From GWF2-43-63 sp035390965 (lineage in GTDB: Bacteria > Bacteroidota > Bacteroidia > Bacteroidales > DTU049), in the NCBI GenBank assembly GCA_035390965.1, contig DAOPKE010000001.1:27456-91455 (forward strand): a stretch of DNA of 64,000 nucleotides, in the 5' to 3' direction. The notes under the pieces were generated by a model. That model was not told the origin of the DNA and made no database searches. It was given only the letters and a program-made list of their open reading frames with translations. Every line of letters starts with the position of its first letter. The first letter of the stretch is position 1. The position numbers and the translations under genes were made by a program. Below are positions 34,964 through 44,081 of the stretch, piece after piece.

Positions 34964-36282
34964 TTCCCTTTCAGGGTGGCAGCTGTGCAGTCTGTGATAA
35001 TTGTATTTACAAGCGTGCCGGGAAGAATATTTTCCGCATCAAAAACAACGACTTTGTTTTGTCCGGTGCGGCCAAACATATGTTTGTCCGAGCGTTTTGA
35101 AAATCCTTCCACCAGCACTTCAAAGGTCTTTCCAATGTCGCGCTGATTATGGTGTAGCGAAAGCTCCTGTTGCAGATTAATGATTTCGGTGAGTCGTTGC
35201 GATTTGGTTTTTTCCGGAACGTCGTCTGGTATTTTTGCTGCAGATGTTCCTTCGCGACGACTGTATTTGAACATGAATGCATAATAATAATCGGCGGCTT
35301 TCATCATGTTCAGTGTGGCCTGATGGTCTTCATCGGTTTCACCGCAAAATCCTGTTATTATGTCGGTGCTGATAGCAATGCCGGGCATATATTGGCGCAA
35401 AAGTTCAATTTTTTTCAGATAGTCTGCAGCCGTATATTTCCGGTTCATGCGTTGAAGAACGGCATCAGATCCCGATTGTACAGGAAGGTGAATCGATTTG
35501 CAAATGTTATCGTGCTTAGCCATTACTTTTACAAGATTTTCGGACAAATCTTTTGGATGACTTGTTGCAAAGCGCACTCGCATAGAAGGAAATTCCGAGG
35601 CCACTTTATCGAGGAGCTTCGGAAAATGGTATTCTATTGATTTTTCAGTGAAATGATAAGAGTTTACATTTTGACCAAGGAGGGTGATTTCTCTGAATTT
35701 TTTTTCATGCAATAATTCTGTTTCATGAAGAATGGACTGAACCGGCCGGCTTCGTTCGCGGCCGCGTGTATATGGTACGACACAGTAGCTGCAAAAATTG
35801 TTGCAGCCGCGCATAATGGATACAAAGGCAGTGATTTCTCCGGTCTGGTAGTGCTCTGGATCAATATCTTCGTATGTTTCGGTGGTGCTTAAAATCACGT
35901 CCGAGGCCTTTTTATGCGTTTCTGTTTCCCGCAATAAATCAGGAAGTTTTTTATAACTGTCGGGACCTGCCAGCAAATCAATGCCCGGTAGCTTTTCAAA
36001 AATACTTTCAGCCATGCGTTCAGCCATACAGCCAATGATTCCGATTCGTAATCCTGGTTTTTTCTTTTTCAGTGTTTGCAGCTCACGTCCCCGTGCAAGA
36101 ACTTTTGTTTCAGCATTTTCGCGTATGCTGCACGTGTTCACCAGAATCAGATCGGCTTCTGTTGCGTCGTTGCAGATATCATAGCCCTCTTCACCAAGAA
36201 TCGATGCCACTACCTCGCTGTCGGCCACATTCATCTGGCACCCATATGTTTCGATGTATAGTTTTTTGTTTTTTTCTGTCAT
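34954..36282 (-). CDS. miaB: tRNA-2-methylthio-N6-dimethylallyladenosine synthase MiaB
   Basis: A radical SAM methylthiotransferase that adds a methylthio group to i6A37 in tRNAs reading UNN codons. The 442-residue protein has the UPF0004 domain with the auxiliary cluster cysteines Cys15 (YGCQMN), Cys51 (NTCSIRENAE) and Cys85 (GCMAERM), the radical SAM CxxxCxxC at Cys160, 164 and 167 (RGCNNFCSYC), the VVPYTRGRERSR signature of MiaB rather than MtaB or RimO, and a C-terminal TRAM domain (about 375-440). Complete and normal in length. The stop lies within a long hairpin shared with the convergent GAPDH gene. Confidence 0.96.
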   Translation of the reverse strand: MTEKNKKLYIETYGCQMNVADSEVVASILGEEGYDICNDATEADLILVNTCSIRENAETKVLARGRELQTLKKKKPGLRIGIIGCMAERMAESIFEKLPGIDLLAGPDSYKKLPDLLRETETHKKASDVILSTTETYEDIDPEHYQTGEITAFVSIMRGCNNFCSYCVVPYTRGRERSRPVQSILHETELLHEKKFREITLLGQNVNSYHFTEKSIEYHFPKLLDKVASEFPSMRVRFATSHPKDLSENLVKVMAKHDNICKSIHLPVQSGSDAVLQRMNRKYTAADYLKKIELLRQYMPGIAISTDIITGFCGETDEDHQATLNMMKAADYYYAFMFKYSRREGTSAAKIPDDVPEKTKSQRLTEIINLQQELSLHHNQRDIGKTFEVLVEGFSKRSDKHMFGRTGQNKVVVFDAENILPGTLVNTIITDCTAATLKGKMV

Positions 36283-36289
36283 TGGAATG

Positions 36290-36297
36290 CAAAGTTA
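36290..36297 (-). promoter_or_regulatory. Putative -7 box of miaB
   Basis: TAACTTTG on the minus strand, eight bases before ATG 36282, so the transcript would have almost no leader. No good TTG upstream. Confidence 0.4.
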
Positions 36298-36459
36298 CTA
36301 ATCTGAAATATTCCTGATAACTTAATTTCTCCCTGTTGTTTTTATACCTTTAATTGTTATGATGCAATTAATTGATAATCAATTGATAAGTGGATTCGAT
36401 GAAAAATTTTATTGACATATCCCATTTTTATTCATTTAATTTGTGGAAAATTTGAGAGA

Positions 36460-38907
36460 ATGGGGAAGAATTTAGTTATCGTTGAGTCACCGGCAAAAGC
36501 CAAAACCATTGAGAAATTTCTGGGCAAGGATTATCAGGTATTATCGAGCTATGGTCATGTGCGTGATCTGCAGAAAGAAGACCTGAGTATTGATGTGAAT
36601 AATGGATTTAAACCATTGTACATCATTTTGCCGGATAAGCAGAAAATCATCAGTGAGTTGAAAAAACTGAGCAAACAGGCCGAAACCACATGGCTTGCAA
36701 CTGATGAAGACCGTGAAGGAGAAGCCATAGCATGGCATCTTGCCGAAGCGTTGAATCTGGATGTTAAAAAGACCAAGCGCATCGTTTTTCACGAAATCAC
36801 AAAAACGGCTATTCTTGAGGCCATTGAAAATCCCAGAAATCTCGATCTTAATCTTGTCGATGCTCAGCAGGCACGGCGCGTGCTTGACCGTCTGGTGGGT
36901 TACAGACTTTCGCCACTGCTTTGGAAAAAAGTAAAACCAGCTTTGTCGGCAGGCCGGGTTCAGTCGGTTGCTGTCCGGCTGATTGTTGAACGTGAAGATG
37001 AAATCAATCAGTTTACGAGTACATCGGAATTTCGTGTCAATGGTGTTTTTGAAGCAGGTAAGGATTCAGTAAATGCTGAGTTGAATGAGCGTTTTGAAAA
37101 TGAGCGCGATTCGATGATGTTTCTCGATAAAATCAAGGACAGTATTTTTTCTATAGGAAAAATTGAAGTGAAGCCGGGTACACGAAATCCGGCCCCGCCT
37201 TTTACCACTTCTACGCTGCAGCAGGAAGCTGCCAGGAAACTGGGATTTTCGGTTTCGCAAACCATGACCATAGCACAGCAATTGTATGAGGCGGGGTTAA
37301 TTACTTATATGCGTACCGATAGTGTAAATCTTTCGAAGCTTGCAATCGGTAGCATTAAAAACGAGATAGAGAAATCCTTTGGTAAAGAGTATTCCAAGCC
37401 ACGACAGTTTGCAACAAAAAGCAAAGGTGCGCAGGAAGCTCACGAAGCCATTCGCCCGACCTATGCCGAAAACAGGGAGATAGAAGGTCCTGCAGCTCAA
37501 AAGAAATTATATGATCTGATCTGGAAACGTACAGTGGCTTCGCAGATGGGGGAAGCAAAAATTGAACGTACCTCTGTTCAGATTGATATTTCAGGTGTGC
37601 CGCAATATTTTGTTGCTCGGGGTGAGGTGATTGTTTTTGATGGGTTTTTAAAGGTTTATGAGGAATCGCGCGATGACGATGCATCGGATGATGATAAAGG
37701 TCAATTGCCAAAACTTGCCGAAGGGCAGAAACTTTCACAGCAGAAAATTATTGCTGAACAACGTTTTTCGCAGCAACCACCCAGATACAGCGAAGCATCG
37801 CTTGTGAAAAAACTCGAAGATCTTGGAATTGGTCGCCCAAGTACTTATGCTCCGACTATTTCTACTATTCAGCGCAGAGAATATGTGATCAAAGAAAGCC
37901 GGCAGCCGGTTGAAAGAAAATATATCTCTCTTCTCTTGGCAAAGGGTGCTATCAAAAGAACGGTTGAAACCGAAAAGTTTGGAAGTGAAAAAAATAAATT
38001 GTTCCCAACCGATCTTGGGATCATTGTTACAAAATTTTTGGTGGAACATTTCGAAAATATTGTTGATTATAATTTCACAGCTACCATTGAAAAGGATTTT
38101 GACGAAATTGCCGATGGAAAGAAAAAGTGGAATGCTTTGATTGCCAATTTTTACAAGGATTTTGATCCACAGGTAATCAATATTGACAAAACAACCGGCA
38201 AATACCATGGCGAACGTTTGTTGGGTATCGATCCGGAATCAAAGAAAAATGTGTATGTAAAACTTGGCCCATTTGGCCCCATGGCTCAGATTGGTGAATC
38301 AACCGATGAGGAAAAACCGCGCTTTGCCGGCTTGCTTCGTGGTCAGACCATCGATGGGGTAACGCTCGAAGAAGCTCTTTTGCTTTTCAGATTCCCCAAA
38401 ATAGTTGGTGAACACGAAGGCAAAGAGGTTGTTGTTTCTGTTGGACGCTTTGGACCTTATGTCCGTTTCGACGGTAAGTTCTATTCTATTCCGCGCGATA
38501 TCAATCCGACTCAGGTTAATCTGGCCTCTGCTCTCGAAATCATTGCCAACAAGCAGGAGAAAGACAGAAACAGTGTGCTCAAAATCTTTAAAGAAGAGCC
38601 GGAATTGCAAATTGTCAAAGGTCGCTTTGGCCCATATATCAAATTTAAAGGAAAAAACTATCCTTTGGGCAAAGGTCGCAAATATGATGCATTGACTGTG
38701 ACCGAAATCCTTGAAATTGTTAAGGAGCATCCTGAAAAACCCAGCCGGAAGCAGAAAACGGTTAAAGCTGCCAAAACAAAGAAAACGGCTGCCACAGAAA
38801 AGGCAGAACCCAAAAAGAAAGCGACAGCTAAAACCACAAAAGCAAAAACAGCAACAAAAAAAACCACTGCGAAAAAAACATCTGTTTCAAAATCTAAAAA
38901 GAAATAG
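36460..38907 (+). CDS. topA: DNA topoisomerase I with lysine-rich tail
   Basis: A type IA topoisomerase that relaxes negative supercoils. From ATG 36460 it is 815 residues: Toprim domain at the start (KNLVIVESPAKAKTIEKFLG, then ATDEDREGEAIAWH with the acidic metal site), catalytic Tyr283 in GLITYMRTDS, and the conserved LGIGRPSTYAPTIS. Instead of cysteine zinc fingers, the C-terminal part has three GPF/GRFGPY-type repeats (LGPFGPMAQIG, VGRFGPYVRFD, KGRFGPYIKFK) and a final stretch of about 65 residues rich in Lys, Ala and Thr, probably for DNA binding. A TTG at 36412 is in frame but belongs to a possible promoter (TTG, 21 bp, TTAATTTG). The arginase-like gene follows three bases later. Confidence 0.96.
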   Translation: MGKNLVIVESPAKAKTIEKFLGKDYQVLSSYGHVRDLQKEDLSIDVNNGFKPLYIILPDKQKIISELKKLSKQAETTWLATDEDREGEAIAWHLAEALNLDVKKTKRIVFHEITKTAILEAIENPRNLDLNLVDAQQARRVLDRLVGYRLSPLLWKKVKPALSAGRVQSVAVRLIVEREDEINQFTSTSEFRVNGVFEAGKDSVNAELNERFENERDSMMFLDKIKDSIFSIGKIEVKPGTRNPAPPFTTSTLQQEAARKLGFSVSQTMTIAQQLYEAGLITYMRTDSVNLSKLAIGSIKNEIEKSFGKEYSKPRQFATKSKGAQEAHEAIRPTYAENREIEGPAAQKKLYDLIWKRTVASQMGEAKIERTSVQIDISGVPQYFVARGEVIVFDGFLKVYEESRDDDASDDDKGQLPKLAEGQKLSQQKIIAEQRFSQQPPRYSEASLVKKLEDLGIGRPSTYAPTISTIQRREYVIKESRQPVERKYISLLLAKGAIKRTVETEKFGSEKNKLFPTDLGIIVTKFLVEHFENIVDYNFTATIEKDFDEIADGKKKWNALIANFYKDFDPQVINIDKTTGKYHGERLLGIDPESKKNVYVKLGPFGPMAQIGESTDEEKPRFAGLLRGQTIDGVTLEEALLLFRFPKIVGEHEGKEVVVSVGRFGPYVRFDGKFYSIPRDINPTQVNLASALEIIANKQEKDRNSVLKIFKEEPELQIVKGRFGPYIKFKGKNYPLGKGRKYDALTVTEILEIVKEHPEKPSRKQKTVKAAKTKKTAATEKAEPKKKATAKTTKAKTATKKTTAKKTSVSKSKKK

Positions 38908-38910
38908 TCC

Positions 38911-40080
38911 ATGAACGAGCTGCAGTTGTATTTTGATAAGGTTGACACTGCGCTGTTTCCCGAAAATTTCATGCCGGGGCAGATTGGTGCAGCGGTCTCG
39001 TTTAATACGGGTGATAATTTCCCGGATACTGAAAATATTCAGATTGCCTTATTGGGTGTTCCTGAAAACCGCAATTCGCAAAGTTCCCGCGATGCTTCTT
39101 TTGCCGCTGATGCCATCAGACCTTATTTTTATACACTTCAGAGTCATTTTCCCAATGTTGCTATTGCCGATCTTGGCAATCTGAAAACCGGCATGTCGGT
39201 CGATGATACCTATGCTGCTGTTGCTGAAGTAGTGAATATCTTGTTAAAAGATAATATTTTCCCGTTTATTCTTGGTGGAAGTCAGGATCTTACCTATGCC
39301 AATTATCTTTCATATGAAAAAAGAGGACGGATTATCAATATTCTGTCTGTCGATTCGCGTTTTGATATTGGCAAGTCCGATGAGACCTTCCATAATGAAT
39401 CATGGCTAAATAAAATCATTTTCAGAGATCCGAATTTCCTTTTTAATTATTCCAATCTGGGTTATCAGACCTATTTAGTTGAACAAGAGGCAATTGCTTT
39501 GATGAAAAAGCTTTTTTTTGATAGCACCCGTCTTGGTCAGGCAAAGGCCGATATGACTGAAACTGAGCCATTGATAAGAAATGCCGATCTGCTTTCGTTT
39601 GATATGTCGGCTATTCGGATGAGTGATTGTCCGGCTGCTTCATTTCCATCGCCCAATGGTTTCAATGGCGAAGATGCCTGTCAGATTATGCGCTATGCCG
39701 GGTTGAGTGAAAAGCTTTCTTCGGCCGGCATTTTCGAATTATGTCCCGCCAATGATCGCGACGGCATGTCGGCGCATTTGGCTGCTCAAATGTTGTGGTA
39801 TTTTCTCGATGGCTTTGCTGGCCGTAAAGGCGATGACCCGCATATGAACAAATCGGCACTGATGAAATACATTGTTTCGATGCATGAAACACAATCCGAT
39901 ATTTCATTCTATCGAAGCCCGCTCAGCGACCGCTGGTGGATGGAGGTGCCATGTCCCAACAATCTTTTTTCAAAATTCGAAAGACATTATATGGTGCCGT
40001 GTAGTTACAGAGATTATGAAGAAGCCATGCAGGAAAATCTGCCCGACCGATGGTGGCAGACTTTCCAGAAATTTATGTAG
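38911..40080 (+). CDS. Arginase/formimidoylglutamase-fold protein lacking several metal ligands
   Basis: A 389-residue member of the ureohydrolase superfamily, immediately after topA. The fold is recognisable from FILGGSQDLTYA (121-130), NILSVDSRFDIG (143-154), ADLLSFDMSAIR (225-236) and the C-terminal FELCPANDRDG. In active enzymes these motifs supply six manganese ligands: GG-D-H, D-x-H-x-D and S-x-D-x-D. Here His becomes Gln125, the second His becomes Arg150 and the last Asp becomes Ser233, so only Asp148, Asp152 and Asp231 remain. I infer it is not a manganese hydrolase. It lies just upstream of the type IX operon; a structural or regulatory role is conceivable but unsupported. Databases may call it formimidoylglutamase. 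Confidence 0.8.
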   Translation: MNELQLYFDKVDTALFPENFMPGQIGAAVSFNTGDNFPDTENIQIALLGVPENRNSQSSRDASFAADAIRPYFYTLQSHFPNVAIADLGNLKTGMSVDDTYAAVAEVVNILLKDNIFPFILGGSQDLTYANYLSYEKRGRIINILSVDSRFDIGKSDETFHNESWLNKIIFRDPNFLFNYSNLGYQTYLVEQEAIALMKKLFFDSTRLGQAKADMTETEPLIRNADLLSFDMSAIRMSDCPAASFPSPNGFNGEDACQIMRYAGLSEKLSSAGIFELCPANDRDGMSAHLAAQMLWYFLDGFAGRKGDDPHMNKSALMKYIVSMHETQSDISFYRSPLSDRWWMEVPCPNNLFSKFERHYMVPCSYRDYEEAMQENLPDRWWQTFQKFM

Positions 40081-40461
40081 AAATGGACTGGTGTGTTAAA
40101 TTTTACTTCAGCTTTTTTGCAATCTGAAAAATTTGGCATAAGCTATCGGATATGGCTCTATTAAACACTTTCATGAGTGCCAATGCTTGTAATTCCTTTT
40201 CTCAGGCATTTCCCCGAATCGTTGATCTCTCATGCTGATTTAATGCATGTTTGATTGCATATTCCGAAGAAAATGAAAAATTTATTTCTTAAATGAAACC
40301 AAAAAAAAATTCAACAGTATAAAATATCCGTGAATCTTTTGGAGTTATTTTCAAGAAAGAACGAAAACTTTTCAAAAAATATGAACATTTTGTTGGCAAT
40401 ATCAGAAAATCTTCGTTACTTTATGCACTTTTTTAAGGAGAGTCAATCTAAAATTTTGATT
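40081..40461. other. AT-rich leader region before porP
   Basis: A 381-base spacer with no credible gene; the frame that extends porP upstream through it is low-complexity and lies before the true signal peptide. A possible promoter is TTG (40393-40395), 21 bp, TACTTTAT (40417-40424), two mismatches to TAnnTTTG, giving a leader of about 30 bases. No terminator for the preceding gene is apparent. Confidence 0.4.
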
Positions 40462-41463
40462 ATGAGGAAAAATGTACTTTTCCTGTTTTTGGTAATTTTG
40501 GCTTCTGGTGCGGTAAACGCGCAGCAGGATGCTCAATTTACTCAGAACATGTTTAATCACATGGCCATCAATCCTGGCTATGCCGGCAGCCATGATGCTA
40601 TTTGTGCTACAGCTCTTTTCCGTCAGCAATGGATGGGATTTACTGAAACAGTGCACGATAACACAAACAAAGTGGCTCCACAAACCATGTTATTCTCCAT
40701 TCACAGCAATGTTGATGCGATCCGCGGTGGACTGGGTCTGGTGGTTTACAAGGATAAACTTGGTTATGAAGACAATATTGGTGTGAAATTCGGCTATGCC
40801 TATCGTATGCCTTTGCAGGGTGGTACATTGGGAATTGGCCTTATGGCTGGTTTCCTGAATAAGAAAATGGATTTTTCCCAATTCAATCCTCAGACTGCCG
40901 GCGATCCGCTGCTTGCAAGTCAGGCAGTAGAGAGCGATATGGTATTTGACCTTTCTTTCGGAGCTTATTACAACAAACCTGGTGTTTTTTATGCCGGCTT
41001 ATCATCCAGTCAGCTTATGCAGAGTCAGACTGATCTTGCCTCGACGGTTACAACACTGGGTAGCCCGCAGCTTAAACGACATTATTATCTTATTGGCGGT
41101 TATCAATATCAGATTCCAAGCAATCCTCAGTTTGAACTCAGACCTTCCTTGCTCATAAAATCTGACTTTGCAAGTACCCAATTCGATATTAATGCTCTGA
41201 TGTATTATAACAGTCAGTTCTGGGGCGGTCTGAGCTATCGTACCCAGGATGCCATCGCCATTTTGCTTGGAGCGCAGCCATTTATCAATTCCGGAAACAG
41301 AAGTCTTGAAACACTCGGAATTGGTTATAGCTACGATGTTACCACTTCTGCCATGGGCGGAGGAGGTCGGAGCAGCGGTAGTCATGAGATTCTGCTGAAC
41401 TATTGTTTTAAAATCGTCATAACAATTCCGCCAGACAGCTACAGAAATGTGCGTTTCCTCTAA
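40462..41463 (+). CDS. porP: PorP/SprF family type IX secretion outer-membrane protein
   Basis: An outer-membrane barrel component of the type IX secretion system, thought to link the PorK/PorN ring or the gliding apparatus to the outer membrane. From ATG 40462 it is 333 residues with a signal peptide (MRKNVLFLFLVILASGAVNA). The family signature at the mature N-terminus is clear: QDAQFTQNMFNHMAINPGYAGSHD, then ALFRQQWMGF. Later strands follow the alternating pattern of a barrel, with LRPSLLIKSD and SYRTQDAIAILLG. A glycine/serine loop (MGGGGRSSGSHEILLNY) precedes the last strand. It is the first gene of the gldKLMN cluster. Confidence 0.92.
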   Translation: MRKNVLFLFLVILASGAVNAQQDAQFTQNMFNHMAINPGYAGSHDAICATALFRQQWMGFTETVHDNTNKVAPQTMLFSIHSNVDAIRGGLGLVVYKDKLGYEDNIGVKFGYAYRMPLQGGTLGIGLMAGFLNKKMDFSQFNPQTAGDPLLASQAVESDMVFDLSFGAYYNKPGVFYAGLSSSQLMQSQTDLASTVTTLGSPQLKRHYYLIGGYQYQIPSNPQFELRPSLLIKSDFASTQFDINALMYYNSQFWGGLSYRTQDAIAILLGAQPFINSGNRSLETLGIGYSYDVTTSAMGGGGRSSGSHEILLNYCFKIVITIPPDSYRNVRFL

Positions 41464-41522
41464 AAAAATCAGTTTGTGAAACTTCGTCGATAAAAACTGC
41501 GTTAAAAAGAGATAGGTTTTAT

Positions 41523-41530
41523 TAAATTTG
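41523..41530 (+). promoter_or_regulatory. Putative -7 box just before gldK
   Basis: TAAATTTG, ending five bases before ATG 41536. If used, the transcript would start at or near that ATG, so gldK would be leaderless there or start at ATG 41560 with a short leader. No TTG at the ideal spacing. Confidence 0.4.
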
Positions 41531-41535
41531 CACCC

Positions 41536-42936
41536 ATGAAGTCCAACCTCCAATCAAATATGAAGTACCTGACAGCTTTAGTGTTGCTTGTTCTGGTCAT
41601 CACCAGCTGCGACACATCTGATCGTGGCAACCTGGTCGGTGTCCAGGATCGCGAACCCTGGTATCAACCCGATCCTTACGGGATGCTGTTCATTCCCATG
41701 GGCAGTTATGTGATGGGTCAGAACGACCAGGATGTACCGTATAGTCAACTGCAGACTGCTAAAACAGTGTCTGTTCAGTCGTTTTATATGGACGAAACAG
41801 AAATTACCAACAACGAGTATCGCCAGTTTGTGTATTGGGTGCGTGACTCAATTGCCCGTCAGTTACTTGGCGAGCAGTTTGAGGATTACCTGATTATGAC
41901 CGATGAATACGGTCAGGATTTGGAACCGCCTTATCTCAATTGGAAAACCAGACTGAGGTATGACGATGATGATGAAACCGTTCGTGAAATTCTTTCGCAG
42001 ATGTATATGCCGGAACACGAGCAATTTTATCGTCGTAAGGAATTTGATGCACGTAAGCTGAATTTCCAATATTATTGGATTGATTTTAAAGCTGCTGCAC
42101 GGAAGGACTTCCGTAATCCACTCACGGACGCTCAGGTGAAGTATGAAGAAGACGCTGCATCACTGCGCAACAGACCTCAGGGTTACAACGACCGTTCTGT
42201 GTTTATTAAAAGTGATATTATTAATGTATATCCCGATACTTTGTGCTGGGTGATGGATTTTACGTATTCATTCAACGAACCAATGACTCAGAATTATTTC
42301 TGGCATCCGGCATACGATCATTATCCTGTAGTCGGTGTAAACTGGAAGCAGGCCCGTGCTTTCTCGATCTGGAGAACCCAGTATCTGCACAATTACCTGA
42401 GAAGTATTGGTCAGGCCATAGTCAATGACTTCAGATTACCGACCGAAAGTGAATGGGAATGGGCTGCCCGTGGAGGTCTTGAACTGAGTCCTTATCCCTG
42501 GGGAGGTCCGTATATCCGCAACTCCAATGGTTGTTTCCTTGGTAATTACAAACCATTGCGCGGAAATTATCCGGATGATGGTGGATTCCATACATTGATT
42601 GTAGGTCACTATGCTCCAAACGATTTTGGTTTGTATGACATGGCTGGCAACGTGGCTGAATGGTCAAGCAATGCTTTTGATGAATCAGCTTATCAGTTTG
42701 CACACGATCTTAATATGGATTATTCATACGAAGCGAAAGATACTGATCCTGAAGTTCTTAAAAGAAAAGTTATTCGCGGCGGCTCATGGAAAGACATTGG
42801 TTTCTTCATGCAGGTCAGTTCGCGTTGGTATGAATTCCAGGATACCGGAAAATCATATATCGGATTTAGAAACGTTCAGACATACCTGGGCCGCATGAAG
42901 GGTGATGGTCCTAACTCATCTAACGTTTACAGATAA
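41536..42936 (+). CDS. gldK: Type IX secretion lipoprotein GldK/PorK
   Basis: An outer-membrane lipoprotein that forms the periplasmic ring of the type IX machine with GldN. The 466-residue frame has a signal peptide ending VITSC; from ATG 41560 the sequence MKYLTALVLLVLVITSC would be an ideal lipoprotein signal with Cys17, so the real start may be there. Residues about 50-450 are an SUMF1/formylglycine-enzyme-like domain: FIPMGSYVMGQND, MDETEITNNEYRQFV, LPTESEWEWAARGG, NDFGLYDMAGNVAEW and VIRGGSWKD. In this family the fold is structural, not catalytic. Positioned porP-gldK-gldL-gldM-gldN, as in other type IX clusters. Confidence 0.95.
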   Translation: MKSNLQSNMKYLTALVLLVLVITSCDTSDRGNLVGVQDREPWYQPDPYGMLFIPMGSYVMGQNDQDVPYSQLQTAKTVSVQSFYMDETEITNNEYRQFVYWVRDSIARQLLGEQFEDYLIMTDEYGQDLEPPYLNWKTRLRYDDDDETVREILSQMYMPEHEQFYRRKEFDARKLNFQYYWIDFKAAARKDFRNPLTDAQVKYEEDAASLRNRPQGYNDRSVFIKSDIINVYPDTLCWVMDFTYSFNEPMTQNYFWHPAYDHYPVVGVNWKQARAFSIWRTQYLHNYLRSIGQAIVNDFRLPTESEWEWAARGGLELSPYPWGGPYIRNSNGCFLGNYKPLRGNYPDDGGFHTLIVGHYAPNDFGLYDMAGNVAEWSSNAFDESAYQFAHDLNMDYSYEAKDTDPEVLKRKVIRGGSWKDIGFFMQVSSRWYEFQDTGKSYIGFRNVQTYLGRMKGDGPNSSNVYR

Positions 42937-42987
42937 AATCGAAAGGGTCAAAAAAACACAACAAGTCAAATTTTTAAACAAAAGGTT

Positions 42988-44040
42988 ATGGGTATTAAAC
43001 AAATTGTTGAAAGTAAAGGGTACAAAAACTTTATGTCTAAGCTGTATGGCTGGGGCGCATCTCTTGTAATCCTTGGTGCTCTGTTCAAAATCATGCACTA
43101 TCCGGGTGCTGGTGTGATGCTTCTGATTGGTATGGGAACTGAAGCTCTCATCTTTTTCGCTTCCGCTTTTGAACCAATGCATGTTGAACCAGACTGGAGT
43201 CTCGTTTATCCTGAACTCTGGGGAATTTATCACCCTGAAGAAGCTGAAAAGCTTGGATGGGAACCGCAAAAATCTGTTGCTACAGGTAAAACAGTTACTC
43301 AGGAACTCGACAAAATGCTTGCCGATGCCAAAATAGGACCCGAGCTTATTGCCAGTTTGGGTGAAGGAATGAAAAATCTGAGCGAAAATGCCAACAAACT
43401 TTCAGGTGTTGCTGATGCAGCTTCTGCTACCGATGGTTTTGTAACCAATCTCGGTGCTGCGGCTTCCAGTGTTTCAGGTTTGAAAGAAGTTTATGACAAA
43501 ACAGCCAACTCACTGAGTAAGACGGTTGGAGTTAATGATGAATTTGTTGAAACCGTTAAAGCTGCGGCCAACAATGCCAATGAAACCGCTGGTTCATTCA
43601 AGGCGGTTGCCAATGCTATCAATAACGATGTTAATGCTACTGAAGAATATGTGACCAGTATTAAAGGTGCTACTACCGCTGCTCATGCTCTTGCCCAGAA
43701 ATATACCCAAAGTGCCGAATCTCTTACCAAATCTGCTGAAGCTATTGATTTCAGCGCCGTTGACGGAAAATCCTATGGTGATCAGATTCAGCGTATTACT
43801 AAGAACCTTTCAGCTCTGAATGCAGTATATGAACTGCAGCTGCAGGGTGCAAATTCGCAGGTTGAAAAAGCCAATGCCATGCAGGAAAGTCTTGGTGCTT
43901 TTGTTGATAATGTCAATCAAACCATGACAGCCCTGAATTCTTATAAAGATCAGGCAAACGTTCTGTCGAAAAATCTTGCTGCCCTCAACACTGTTTATGG
44001 CAACATGCTTTCTGCAATGAATGTCAACCTCAATAAGTAA
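42988..44040 (+). CDS. gldL: Type IX secretion inner-membrane motor protein GldL/PorL
   Basis: With GldM it forms the proton-driven motor that powers type IX secretion and gliding. A 350-residue protein with two N-terminal membrane helices (about 22-34 and 40-62, within LYGWGASLVILGALFKI and GAGVMLLIGMGTEALIFFASAFEP). Glu52 in GTEALIFF corresponds to the membrane glutamate proposed to carry protons in the family; His37 lies in KIMHYPG. After FEPMHVEPDWSLVYPEL, the remaining 270 residues are a long, mostly helical cytoplasmic region rich in Ala, Asn and Thr, longer than in some homologues and suggestive of coiled coil. Downstream of gldK by 51 bp. Confidence 0.95.
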   Translation: MGIKQIVESKGYKNFMSKLYGWGASLVILGALFKIMHYPGAGVMLLIGMGTEALIFFASAFEPMHVEPDWSLVYPELWGIYHPEEAEKLGWEPQKSVATGKTVTQELDKMLADAKIGPELIASLGEGMKNLSENANKLSGVADAASATDGFVTNLGAAASSVSGLKEVYDKTANSLSKTVGVNDEFVETVKAAANNANETAGSFKAVANAINNDVNATEEYVTSIKGATTAAHALAQKYTQSAESLTKSAEAIDFSAVDGKSYGDQIQRITKNLSALNAVYELQLQGANSQVEKANAMQESLGAFVDNVNQTMTALNSYKDQANVLSKNLAALNTVYGNMLSAMNVNLNK

Positions 44041-44081
44041 TATAAGGTGTATTGTCTAATCATTTAAAGAAAGGGTAATTT

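Noticed and set aside
38911..40080. Calling the arginase-fold protein an active formimidoylglutamase
   Set aside because: Three of six expected metal ligands are substituted.
40330..40461. N-terminal extension of PorP
   Set aside because: It begins upstream of a clean signal peptide (MRKNVLFLFLV...) and is low-complexity; the TACTTTAT candidate -7 box lies inside it.
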